From: Desulfovermiculus halophilus DSM 18834
GTDB taxonomy: Bacteria > Desulfobacterota > Desulfovibrionia > Desulfovibrionales > Desulfothermaceae
Assembly (NCBI RefSeq): GCF_000620765.1
Contig: NZ_JIAK01000012.1
Coordinates: 1-64,000 of the forward strand
Reading direction: 5' to 3'
DNA length: 64,000 nucleotides
The translations under genes were made by a program, and so were the position numbers. Shown in pieces: positions 52,600 through 60,651 of this stretch. A model generated the notes under the pieces. That model had not been told where the DNA came from, searched no databases, and saw only the letters and a list, made by a program, of their open reading frames with translations. Within the stretch, counting starts at the first letter, position 1; every line of letters begins with the position of its first letter.

Positions 52600-53358
52600 C
52601 TAGCCGATAACTCCCTCGGGCTGTTCCAGCATTTTCAGGATGCGGGCGGTCAGTTGCGCGTATTCTGCTTGCCCCCGGTCTCTTGGCCTGTCCAAATCAA
52701 CATCAATAATATCTTCAAGTTGACCCGGCCTGGCGGACATGACCACAATGCGGTCAGCCAGGAAGACCGCCTCGTCTACGCTGTGGGTGACAAAGAGAAT
52801 AGTGGTTGTATCTTTTTCCCAGATTTTCAAGAGTTCTCTCTGCATAAGTATACGAGTGTAGGCGTCCAAAGCTCCAAAGGGCTCGTCCATAAGCAGGACC
52901 TGAGGCTCATTGGCCAATGCCCTGGCTATGGCCACTCGCTGCCGCATGCCACCAGAGAGTTCGTGCGGCTTGGAACCGGCAAAATCTCTCATTCCCACCA
53001 GATCAACGAAGCGCCAAGCTTGGTCTTTGCATTCCCGGGCAGAATGGCCGGCAAATTCAGGCCCCAGGCAGACATTTTCCAGAACCGATCGCCATGGCAG
53101 TAAGGAATATTCCTGGAAAACCATACCTATTTCCTGGTCCGGACGTACAATCTCCCGCTCCTGAAACAGGATATGCCCTTGGCTGGGCCGTTCCAATCCA
53201 GCTATCATCCGCAACAGGGTTGATTTACCACATCCAGAAGGGCCGACAATACACACGAACCCGTTTTTTTCTACAAACATATCAAAGGTGCGTACAGCTT
53301 CAACTTGTCGGCCATCAGCTGTTTGAAAGGTTTTACTTACCCTGTCGATCCGAATCAT
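52600..53358 (-). CDS. ABC transporter ATPase, TauB/SsuB/NitD type
   Basis: 252 aa from ATG 53358 (MIRIDRV). Walker A GPSGCGKST, Q-loop FQEYSLLPW, signature LSGGMRQR and Walker B LLMDEPFGALD. It energises the permease encoded just before it. It is the last gene of the probable operon that starts at 57301. Confidence 0.92.
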   Translation of the reverse strand: MIRIDRVSKTFQTADGRQVEAVRTFDMFVEKNGFVCIVGPSGCGKSTLLRMIAGLERPSQGHILFQEREIVRPDQEIGMVFQEYSLLPWRSVLENVCLGPEFAGHSARECKDQAWRFVDLVGMRDFAGSKPHELSGGMRQRVAIARALANEPQVLLMDEPFGALDAYTRILMQRELLKIWEKDTTTILFVTHSVDEAVFLADRIVVMSARPGQLEDIIDVDLDRPRDRGQAEYAQLTARILKMLEQPEGVIG

Positions 53359-53371
53359 ATTGTGAGCATTC

Positions 53372-54208
53372 CTATCGTGACGTTCTTTGCCACGTGAACT
53401 TTTTTTCTTCAACATAGCGGAAAATGAGATCCATGAAAGCTCCCACACACCCTATACACACCATGCCAGCAATAACTATGTCTGTGGAAGCCAAGGTATA
53501 GGCATGGGTAATCAGATAGCCGATACCGGAGAGACTGCCGGGAAGCATTTCGGCGGAAACCAGACACATCCAGGCTATGCCCAGCCCGATCCGGAGTCCG
53601 GTGACAATGGATGGCATTGCCGCCGGAAGAACAACTTTCCGAAAGATGGTCCACTCATCAGCTCCAAGGACCCGGCTGGCCTCAATCAGGGTCTGATTGA
53701 CGTTTTTCACCCCATAGATGGTTGAGGTCAGAATTGGATAAAAGGCTCCGATAAAGATAATGAACAACATAGAGAACTTCAGGTTGCTCAAATAGATATA
53801 CCATTGGCCTTGTTCCAGGCCCAATGGTCCAGCCAGGCTGGAGACCCCGAACCAGGCCGTTACCAAGGGGACCCAAGCTAGAGGTGGAATGGGCCGAAAG
53901 AGGCTCAAGAAGTTGTTGAGCATTGAATAGATACGTCCATATGTCCCCATTACAATTCCCAAAGGGATGGCCAGAGCTACAGCTACAAAGTATCCCATGA
54001 GCACCCGGATCAGGCTGACCAGAACATTGCTCAGCAACGATCCCATGCTGATCAATTCCTCGGTAGGGGCGGCCAAGAGACCTGCAACTTCGGAGACTGT
54101 AGGCAAGATAACGGCATTATTAATAATCACAGCCGCAAAAGACCAGAGCAAAAGAAAGCTCAAGGGCACTGTAATGTGCAGCGCAAGTGAGGAAATAGTT
54201 CGAGTCAT
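53372..54208 (-). CDS. ABC transporter permease, TauC/SsuC type
   Basis: 278 aa with six membrane segments. The EAA-like loop (EASRVLGADEWTIFRKVVLPAAMPSIVTGLRIGLGIAW) is typical of sulfonate/nitrate/thiamine-precursor importers. It is encoded between the binding protein and ATPase genes. Confidence 0.92.
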   Translation of the reverse strand: MTRTISSLALHITVPLSFLLLWSFAAVIINNAVILPTVSEVAGLLAAPTEELISMGSLLSNVLVSLIRVLMGYFVAVALAIPLGIVMGTYGRIYSMLNNFLSLFRPIPPLAWVPLVTAWFGVSSLAGPLGLEQGQWYIYLSNLKFSMLFIIFIGAFYPILTSTIYGVKNVNQTLIEASRVLGADEWTIFRKVVLPAAMPSIVTGLRIGLGIAWMCLVSAEMLPGSLSGIGYLITHAYTLASTDIVIAGMVCIGCVGAFMDLIFRYVEEKKFTWQRTSR

Positions 54209-54234
54209 AATTGTGGAAACCCACTGTGCATTTT

Positions 54235-54278
54235 AACCCGAGAGCATCCCCTTTTCGAAAAGGGGATGCTCTCGGGTT
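54235..54278. repeat. 44-bp perfect palindrome between binding-protein and permease genes
   Basis: A 21-bp perfect stem around a 2-base loop (starts AACCCGAGAGCATCCCC, ends GGGGATGCTCTCGGGTT), 3 bases after the binding-protein stop. On the coding (minus) strand it is followed by AAAATGC, not T, so it is probably not a terminator but an mRNA-stabilising hairpin that favours the binding protein. Confidence 0.85.
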
Positions 54279-54280
54279 GC

Positions 54281-55375
54281 TTAGTTATTTTTTTCGGTAA
54301 ACCGAAAATCAAAAACAACATCCTCAATTTGCGATAAATTCTTATCCTTGAGTTTTGCCTTGAACTTATCCATTGAATTGAGCATGTCCAGAAACATATC
54401 AACGCCTTGCTTCCAATGCTCAGTTGGCTCAGTGGTGTAAATGATACTCGAACGTTTAACAGCCTCAGCTGGAACTCCAATCCAGTTGGCCATAATCTGG
54501 GCTACTTTGGCCGGATGCTCGTTGCACCAGGCAGCGCTTTTGGTCATCAGCTGGACAAGGGCCTGGACCACCTCAGGATGCTTGGCAATCATGCGCTCAG
54601 TGCCAGCCATGACGCAGCAGGGGAAATTGTGCCATTGTCCCTGGGGCGAAAGATTGCGCAGATCCAAACCTATATGTCCCACTCCTTTGATTTCGGCCAC
54701 TTCTGGATAAGGAGCGGGGCCGACCCAGCAGTCAACCTGCTTGCTGACCAAGGCCGGAATAAGATTGGACGTCGATTTGAGATCAACCAGCAAAACATCG
54801 GCATCTTGCTGACTGAAATCCTGGGTCACAGTCAAGCCAGCCTGGCGTAAAGCTCCCTCGATCACCATCCGGGGAGCCGAGGTAGGGGAGTGATATCCGA
54901 CTTTTACTGGCTGCTTTGAACTCTCAATAACGGCCGAGACATCATCCCATCCCTTGATTTTGGATCCTTTGGGAAACACCAGCCCCATGCCGTCCACATG
55001 CGTAGGACATAGGATCTTGACCCCATTGCCCCGATCGATGCCGGTAAGCATGGCTGTAATCGAGGCCAACCCTATATCCAGCCTGTTTTGGGCGAATAAT
55101 GTACTTGTTTCCGAACCGCTTTTGGAAACCACTATGTTCAGCCGGGCCAGTCGCTTTCCAGCCTGATACAGATCATACTTCTGCTTTGGAACCACAGATT
55201 CCAGGTGTACCCCGAATTTTTCAAAGTTTTCGTTTTCAGACATGGCGGCAATAAAAGGTGTGTGATGGGTGGTAAAGATGTACCCCATATTCACCTTCAG
55301 CGGTTTTGCTTCCGCGTTAAACGCAAAACACACTGCTGTTGCCAAAAGACATCCAAACTGTATCAACTTTTTCAT
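54281..55375 (-). CDS. ABC transporter periplasmic binding protein, SsuA/TauA/NMT1-like
   Basis: 364 aa from ATG 55375 with TAGGAG upstream; the longer frame is rejected. Signal peptide (LLATAVCFAFNAEA). Type II binding-protein fold: SETSTLFAQNRLDIGLASITAML and GYHSPTSAPRMVIEGALRQAGL. Ligand is unknown; the family covers sulfonates, nitrate, bicarbonate and pyrimidines. Several Cys residues are present. Confidence 0.88.
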   Translation of the reverse strand: MKKLIQFGCLLATAVCFAFNAEAKPLKVNMGYIFTTHHTPFIAAMSENENFEKFGVHLESVVPKQKYDLYQAGKRLARLNIVVSKSGSETSTLFAQNRLDIGLASITAMLTGIDRGNGVKILCPTHVDGMGLVFPKGSKIKGWDDVSAVIESSKQPVKVGYHSPTSAPRMVIEGALRQAGLTVTQDFSQQDADVLLVDLKSTSNLIPALVSKQVDCWVGPAPYPEVAEIKGVGHIGLDLRNLSPQGQWHNFPCCVMAGTERMIAKHPEVVQALVQLMTKSAAWCNEHPAKVAQIMANWIGVPAEAVKRSSIIYTTEPTEHWKQGVDMFLDMLNSMDKFKAKLKDKNLSQIEDVVFDFRFTEKNN

Positions 55376-55391
55376 GAATACTCCTACGCGG

Positions 55392-56558
55392 TTATTGTTC
55401 AGTGACAAGCTCCAGAAAGGCTCCCAGCCTGGTCTGGAGCTGGCCGGTATCCGCTGTTGCATAATCTGTATCCACCTGGATGAAAGGCAGTTCCAGGATC
55501 TCTGTGAGATATTCCTCGATTACGGCAGACTCAACATTGTACGTATGACATCCGGTCCAGGTCAGATCCACAATTCCTTGCACATCAAAATCAGCCACCA
55601 ACTGGGAAAGAAGCGAAAATCGTTGTTCATTCGGGGTCATGCAGGAACATGGAAGCTGCAGATAGGATGCGGCAAGAGCCCGAAGGGAATCGGTTTCCTG
55701 CTCGTCAACAGCCAAGGACAACGGTTTTAAGGAGGAGCAATTCTCAGAAGCAACCACCACACCGCCCTGTTCTTCAATAATGTGCACCACCTTGTCCGAA
55801 CCTTTGCCCACCGGGCAGCCGGTAAGTAATATTCGAGGTTTTCTTGGCCCATACACTCTATCATCCTGCTGACTGCGCAAATCTCGCAACTCATTTTCCA
55901 GGGCATGCAGATCCTTGAGATATTTTTCCTGATCCACAACAAATCCCTTGCTCTCCATGACGGGAAGAAGCTTTGCCCCGGGCAAAGGATCCTGATTGGC
56001 AGACCAGAGCTGGGCTATGGTATACAATGTTCCTCGGATTTCCTTGTTGATGGCCATTTCCTGGCACAGGGCATGCTCTGTGACGTGTACCCCGGTTCTT
56101 TGCTGCAGAAATTCCTGAAACTGCCGCAGCTGCGCATGCCAAAAATCCAGACCCAGTTCTTGGGTGTATGGAAGATGGATGAGATGCACAGGCTTGATGC
56201 GCCCCAGGAACTCGTACATCTTTTTTTTGCCGTCACAAGTTGTTTCACCGACAACAAAATCAGAAGCCGCGAAAAAAGGGCAGGTATCTGTTATGGCGTA
56301 CCCGTAACTGGACTTGATCAACGGACAAAGGCTTGCCGGCAGTGTCTTTTCCGCCTCGGCAATGGGATCCTGCTTCTTCCCGCACAGTCCCACCGGTACC
56401 GCCCCTGCAGCCCTGATGAGTTCTACCGGGGCATAAATGCAATATATCCCGGCCACAAGACCTCCTGCTTTGGCCCATTCATCCAGCTCAAGCAGGCTTT
56501 GTTCTCCGCGTTGGTCAAACAGTGTCCAGGTCCGAGGAAAAGTATGGTGTGCTTGCAT
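55392..56558 (-). CDS. Second double-cubane-type protein (YjiM-like)
   Basis: 388 aa from ATG 56558 after AGGTGATT. Motifs: YCIYAPVELIRAAGAVPVGLC, KSSYGYAITDTCPFF, VVGETTCDGKKKMYE (as in YjiM and double-cubane cluster proteins), LLTGCPVG and LTWTGCHTYNV. It is expected to carry iron-sulfur clusters and to need an HgdC-type activase, perhaps the one at 40681. It lies at the head of an ABC importer, 16 bases before the binding protein gene, which suggests that it reduces the imported compound. Confidence 0.85.
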   Translation of the reverse strand: MQAHHTFPRTWTLFDQRGEQSLLELDEWAKAGGLVAGIYCIYAPVELIRAAGAVPVGLCGKKQDPIAEAEKTLPASLCPLIKSSYGYAITDTCPFFAASDFVVGETTCDGKKKMYEFLGRIKPVHLIHLPYTQELGLDFWHAQLRQFQEFLQQRTGVHVTEHALCQEMAINKEIRGTLYTIAQLWSANQDPLPGAKLLPVMESKGFVVDQEKYLKDLHALENELRDLRSQQDDRVYGPRKPRILLTGCPVGKGSDKVVHIIEEQGGVVVASENCSSLKPLSLAVDEQETDSLRALAASYLQLPCSCMTPNEQRFSLLSQLVADFDVQGIVDLTWTGCHTYNVESAVIEEYLTEILELPFIQVDTDYATADTGQLQTRLGAFLELVTEQ

Positions 56559-56585
56559 AATCACCTAGCTTTTTTACCTTAACTT

Positions 56586-57080
56586 TTAACTTATACGTCG
56601 GCACAACCCTGAAAATATCTCCCGCAGGGTCTGCTGATCGATGAACTCATGCAGGGGCCGGTCGTCATCTGGTTCATGAGCCTGCTCTCCCAACTCCTCT
56701 GCTTCCTTCGGTTCCTGGTGATGGGCAGGGCTGTGGATGACCTCGAGCTGATCCGGCTCAGGCTCAATACCCCGGTTGTTCATGATCCAGGTATCGCAGT
56801 CATCGTGGGCTCCAAGGTAGAGAAAAATGAAGCGGCCGTTCTTTTTCATGAACACAAGTCGGTACCCACTGCCCAGATCGAACTTGCTTCCATTCTGAAG
56901 CCTGGCCTCCCCATAGTGGGTCAGCTTGCTGCTCAGCCACTGGGTTATCTGCTCCTCTGCAGCCACCAGATGGATGATGTTCCAGGCCTGATCAGCCGCG
57001 TCCTGGGCTTTGCCCCCGGCCTGGGTCATTTTGTCCAGCTTCTTGCGAAACCGGTCCGGTGCGTAAATGTATGCAGACAT
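56586..57080 (-). CDS. RelE/ParE-like fold protein with acidic C-terminal extension
   Basis: 164 aa (MSAYIYAPD start; an ATG 6 bases upstream is possible). The N-terminal 100 residues resemble RelE/YoeB toxins (LQNGSKFDLGSGYRLVFMKKNGRFIFLYLGAHDDCDTWI). A 60-residue acidic extension follows (EPEPDQLEVIHSP... EEAEELGEQAHEPDDDR). No antitoxin gene is adjacent. It may no longer be a toxin. It is tightly packed between the DUF1858 and YjiM-like genes. Confidence 0.65.
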   Translation of the reverse strand: MSAYIYAPDRFRKKLDKMTQAGGKAQDAADQAWNIIHLVAAEEQITQWLSSKLTHYGEARLQNGSKFDLGSGYRLVFMKKNGRFIFLYLGAHDDCDTWIMNNRGIEPEPDQLEVIHSPAHHQEPKEAEELGEQAHEPDDDRPLHEFIDQQTLREIFSGLCRRIS

Positions 57081-57082
57081 GG

Positions 57083-57301
57083 TCATTTCTTATTCTGTGC
57101 TGCTGCACACAGCTCAGCTAGAATCTCTTGAAGATTAAGCCCGTATTTGGCTGCCACGTCCTGCAAGGTGTCGAACAAGGCATTGCAGCAGACGCATTCT
57201 CCGGCCTGATGGTCGTATCGGCGGAAGATTTCTTCCGTTCCCCGGTAGGTGGAGATGATATCCAGAACGGTCATATCTGGAGTGATGGGAGGAGTATTCA
57301 T
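57083..57301 (-). CDS. DUF1858-like small cysteine protein
   Basis: 72 aa from ATG 57301 (MNTPPITPDM); the longer frame overlaps a repeat and is rejected. DUF1858 pattern: ITPDMTVLDIISTYRGTEEIFRR, then Cys-rich GECVCCNALFDT. Such proteins often accompany anaerobic redox enzymes. It probably starts the six-gene operon ending at 52600. Confidence 0.75.
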   Translation of the reverse strand: MNTPPITPDMTVLDIISTYRGTEEIFRRYDHQAGECVCCNALFDTLQDVAAKYGLNLQEILAELCAAAQNKK

Positions 57302-57317
57302 GTGACTTTTCCTAACA

Positions 57318-57413
57318 CTACAGCGACAGTTAGGGCATGAGCAAACCTTGGAAGAGCCAGGCAGGCGCCTGGCGATCCCAGAATGGCCAGTCACGCGCAG
57401 ACGCGTGACTGGC
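57318..57413. repeat. Upstream element and hairpin, copy 1
   Basis: 57318-57362 shares CTACAGCGACAGTT, CAAAC and AAGAGCCAGGC with 61830-61875. A perfect 12-bp hairpin follows (GCCAGTCACGCG at 57386-57397 with CGCGTGACTGGC at 57402-57413). Both copies lie directly upstream of a minus-strand gene. Confidence 0.7.
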
Positions 57414-57544
57414 GGTCCGGGGGGCAATGCTTTCGGATCACAATCTATCGCTGTCGTGCTATGTTTCATTTTAAGTCAAACTGGGTGTCTGCGGCCAGCA
57501 AGGACGTTCAACTGTGAACCTGGAACCGTGAACCCTAAAAGACC

Positions 57545-58402
57545 TCATGGAGCTTTGATCTGCCCATAGGCCGTTGGCAGCCAAGGGATGATATCCATGA
57601 TTTGGGAAGCAGGCGTTGGATGACTCATGGAGCCGGCGGTGCGGTTTATGCGGGCGGCCAGCTCCGCAGCCCTGGGCACATCCATGCCGGACTCAATAAG
57701 GCTGCTGACCACTCCGGTCAGGGTGTCTCCTGTCCCGCCCACAGCCTCCATGGCCTCGCTGCAGGGCTGGCTTACCGTAGACAAAATACCGGAAGAATCA
57801 GCCACATAATCCATGCTGCCCTTGACCAGGAGATACCTGGCGGCATTGGAATGGGTATAGGCCCGGGTGATCAGGCTGGGAACCTTGTTGTCCTCGGACA
57901 AAATGAATCCCCGAGTATAGAAGGGATGCGGGGCCTTTTCATCAGCCAGGAAGGCCAGCTCCCCAGCGTCTGGAGTGAAAAGATCATATTCCGGGCTCTG
58001 TCCGCTCATCTTGGCCGCATACATAAATCCGGCGTCAGCGATCAGCTTGGGTCGGGTCTTCAACTCCTGCACTGCCATAAGGACCCGGCCGTGGCCGTCC
58101 ACATCAGGCTGCAGGTAATGAAAGACCATGCTGCTCAAGGTATGGTCAGCCAGGTGCTCGGCCAGATAGGCATACAGTCTGCGACTTCCGTGTCCCAATC
58201 CGGTGTCCCCGACCAGAAAAGCCAGGGGCGGCTCCTGACCCAGAGTCTGGAGCATACGACAGGCAGCAGCCAACAGAGCCGGGGTTCCTCGATTCACATC
58301 AATGTATTTCCCTTCAACTCTCAGCCTGGATGAGTCAAAGTCCGCCCGGCCGCAAACCAAGGGGAAATCGTCCTCTGGCACTGTTCCAACTACTGCCAGC
58401 AT
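57545..58402 (-). CDS. NAD(P)H-hydrate dehydratase-like (ribokinase-fold) protein
   Basis: 285 aa. Motifs of the YjeF C-terminal/CARKD fold: FTPDAGELAFLAD and VGGTGDTLTGVVSSLIESG. A full YjeF has an extra N-terminal epimerase domain, absent here. It overlaps the DUF3343 gene by 13 bases. In this operon its role is probably unrelated to NAD(P)HX repair and tied to selenium or sulfur handling. Confidence 0.75.
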   Translation of the reverse strand: MLAVVGTVPEDDFPLVCGRADFDSSRLRVEGKYIDVNRGTPALLAAACRMLQTLGQEPPLAFLVGDTGLGHGSRRLYAYLAEHLADHTLSSMVFHYLQPDVDGHGRVLMAVQELKTRPKLIADAGFMYAAKMSGQSPEYDLFTPDAGELAFLADEKAPHPFYTRGFILSEDNKVPSLITRAYTHSNAARYLLVKGSMDYVADSSGILSTVSQPCSEAMEAVGGTGDTLTGVVSSLIESGMDVPRAAELAARINRTAGSMSHPTPASQIMDIIPWLPTAYGQIKAP

Positions 58403-58941
58403 CTGCGCACCATCTCCTCATAGGCCAGGTGCAGGGCGTACCCGCACAGGGTATGACCGATATCCTGAGGCTTGGGAGCCTCCAGCAGAGACTTGCCGAT
58501 CATTTCCCGGGCCAGATAGGGAACATCCGGGCATCCGCCGCCGGAAATATTGACTATAACTCCGGTTTCCTTGTCCACTGTCAGCTTCATATTTGCCGCC
58601 CGGACCATGAGATGCTCCCCGAAATCCTTGACCGCAAACAAATCCACCGGCTGAAGCAGATGATCGGTGACTGGAACCACCTGCAAAGCCTGTATTTCCT
58701 TATCCCGCAACAGGCGCAGGATGTTCAGCTCCTCGATCAAGGGAAACTCGATGACCAGGTCGCATCCGGTCCTGATCTCTGGCGGCGGCCCCATGACCTT
58801 GATGCAGAAGCCGCTATTTTTGATCAGCTTCTCGGCCCGGATGACCTCGCTGGTATGCGCAAAGACCAGGATGCCCCGCTCCCAGCCCGAGCGGTCTTTT
58901 GTGGCCGGCTTCTTTGTTCGCAGACGATTGAAAAATCCCAT
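58390..58941 (-). CDS. DUF3343 protein with C-terminal GGGCPD domain
   Basis: 183 aa. The N-terminal ~100 residues are DUF3343-like (putative Se/S carrier: ILVFAHTSEVIRAEKLIKNSGFCIKVMGPP). The rest carries ISGGGCPDVPYLAREMIGK, a conserved Cys motif I do not recognise as a named family. It follows tusA by 4 bases. Confidence 0.78.
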   Translation of the reverse strand: MGFFNRLRTKKPATKDRSGWERGILVFAHTSEVIRAEKLIKNSGFCIKVMGPPPEIRTGCDLVIEFPLIEELNILRLLRDKEIQALQVVPVTDHLLQPVDLFAVKDFGEHLMVRAANMKLTVDKETGVIVNISGGGCPDVPYLAREMIGKSLLEAPKPQDIGHTLCGYALHLAYEEMVRRCWQ

Positions 58942-58945
58942 GTTC

Positions 58946-59164
58946 TTACTTCTTGATAATGCTTAAATGAAACTCATCTCCATCTTCCCGGATGTCTTTT
59001 ACCTCCCAGCCCTGAGACTGAACCGCCCGGCTGACATTCTCCTTTGAGGCCTGGGTATCAACCAGGACCACCATCTCGCCCTTGTGCATCTCTTTCATTT
59101 TTTCCATGGCCATGAGGACAGGTTGGGGGCAGGACAGGCCCCTGGCATCTACTGTTTCACTCAT
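58946..59164 (-). CDS. TusA/YedF-family sulfur carrier
   Basis: 72 aa with AAGGAG upstream of ATG 59164. The active-site motif is DARGLSCPQPVL, Cys12. TusA/YedF proteins pass persulfide sulfur or selenium between enzymes. It is co-encoded with YedE, the usual partner. Confidence 0.92.
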   Translation of the reverse strand: MSETVDARGLSCPQPVLMAMEKMKEMHKGEMVVLVDTQASKENVSRAVQSQGWEVKDIREDGDEFHLSIIKK

Positions 59165-59176
59165 TGCATTTGCTCC

Positions 59177-60268
59177 TTAGGTCAGCTTTTTGCGCATAAA
59201 GAATCCAATACCCAGGCAGACGGCCAAACCCAGAAAAACAGCTTGGATTCCGTACGGTCCGACCCCGGCCGGAGAGCTGGCCAAGCCGAAATTGTGGGAA
59301 AAGGCAGCGCCCACGATCATGCCCAGGACAAATACTGCCGCATCCCCGTCTCCCTCCCCGGCCATGAACAGTTGCCTCCCGGGACACCCTCCGGCCAGGG
59401 CAAAGGCCAAACCGGCCAGAGTCATGCCCAGGAAGTTCCAGATGTGGAGATCATGAGCTACTGGCTGATCGGCAAATCCAGGATGGAACTGACCGACAAG
59501 GAGATTCACAGCAAAGGCGGTTACAATCAGGGCAATGACTCCGCCCAGAAGGTGAGTTTGCCTAAAAAGGATGAGATCGCGAAAGGCGCCCATGGTACAG
59601 AATCGGCTGCGCTGAGCGATAAATCCAACCCCCAGGCCAACGATCAGAGATATGATGATCGGAGCATGCATAGCACCGGGTCCTTTCAGGCTGTAAAAGA
59701 GGATTCCGGACTTATGCTGATCTTGGATCTGAGGAAAGATGAGCATGAGAACGAAAAATAGAACCATAATCCCGGGCAGGAGCAGGCCCACAGCCGGATA
59801 GGTCTTGGTTTCCCGCCCCAGGGTATAGCCGGACCTCAGAAACCTGGTTCCTATGAAAATGCCGAAGACCAGACCCAGAAGACCGAGGATGGCGTTTCCA
59901 TCCCCACCGGCCAGGCGGAGCATGGCCCGCCAGGGACAGCCCAGAAAGACCAGGGCCCCGATCATGGCGAATACGCCCAGGACAAATCGGACAATGGGCG
60001 CAGATCCGGCCCGGGGACGAAAATCTTTAAAGCTCAAAGCGGCGATCAAGGCCCCAAGAACAAACCCGATAATCTCCGGGCGCATGTACTGGACCACCCC
60101 GGCCCGGTGCATGCCCACAGCCCCGGCGATATCCCGCTCGAAACAGGCCACGCAGATTCCCATGTTGCCAGGATTGCCCCACTTCTGGAGCAGGGCGGCA
60201 AGGATCCCGATTATCCCCCCGACACACACAATTCCCCATCTGGTAGCCAAGAAATTCTTCATACCCAT
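59177..60268 (-). CDS. yedE: YedE/YeeE-family putative selenium/sulfur-compound transporter
   Basis: 363 aa with about ten membrane segments. Cys motifs lie at CVACF, FLGCPWR, SRFCTMGAFRDL and GGCPGRQLF, which in YeeE relatives pass thiosulfate. YedE with TusA and DUF3343 is a recurring bacterial set linked to selenium. It begins the operon yedE-tusA-DUF3343-kinase-like. Confidence 0.88.
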   Translation of the reverse strand: MGMKNFLATRWGIVCVGGIIGILAALLQKWGNPGNMGICVACFERDIAGAVGMHRAGVVQYMRPEIIGFVLGALIAALSFKDFRPRAGSAPIVRFVLGVFAMIGALVFLGCPWRAMLRLAGGDGNAILGLLGLVFGIFIGTRFLRSGYTLGRETKTYPAVGLLLPGIMVLFFVLMLIFPQIQDQHKSGILFYSLKGPGAMHAPIIISLIVGLGVGFIAQRSRFCTMGAFRDLILFRQTHLLGGVIALIVTAFAVNLLVGQFHPGFADQPVAHDLHIWNFLGMTLAGLAFALAGGCPGRQLFMAGEGDGDAAVFVLGMIVGAAFSHNFGLASSPAGVGPYGIQAVFLGLAVCLGIGFFMRKKLT

Positions 60269-60378
60269 CTGCCTTTGCTTCTTTTACGGTTGCCTACAGT
60301 TTGCCTTCAGCACCCCGGCCAAACACAGCATCTTCTGATGGGTAGCATAAATAAAATAAAAGAATCCAATGACTTTAT

Positions 60379-60407
60379 ATAATACAAAGCGCAACAATGG
60401 ATCACAA
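60379..60407 (-). promoter_or_regulatory. Candidate promoter of the yedE operon
   Basis: On the minus strand TTGTGA (60402-60407), a 17-bp spacer and TATTAT (60379-60384) lie about 110 bases before the yedE start, in AT-rich DNA. The rest of 60269-60651 holds no gene; near 60560-60600 the word TGTTCAGGGGGA occurs twice. Confidence 0.4.
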
Positions 60408-60651
60408 AACGTGATAGATTCTATTATGAAGGCAGGGAAATCGGTAAGGAGTTATGCAAGATAGGATGGTCGTGATGCAGTGAACTCTGGGGTTTTGTCC
60501 TCACTATCAGCGGCAACTGTCCATCGGAGGACTCCAAGGTCGGAATTTTGCCGACGACCGGGCTGTTCAGGGGGATGACCGGGACATGCTGTTCAGGGGG
60601 AGATATCTCGGCTGACGGCATGGTCCAAGAGCCACGGTTCGGCTGTGCACC

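Noticed and set aside
54235-54278. The 44-bp palindrome as a terminator of the binding-protein gene
   Set aside because: On the transcribed strand it is followed by AAAATGC and the operon continues into the permease.
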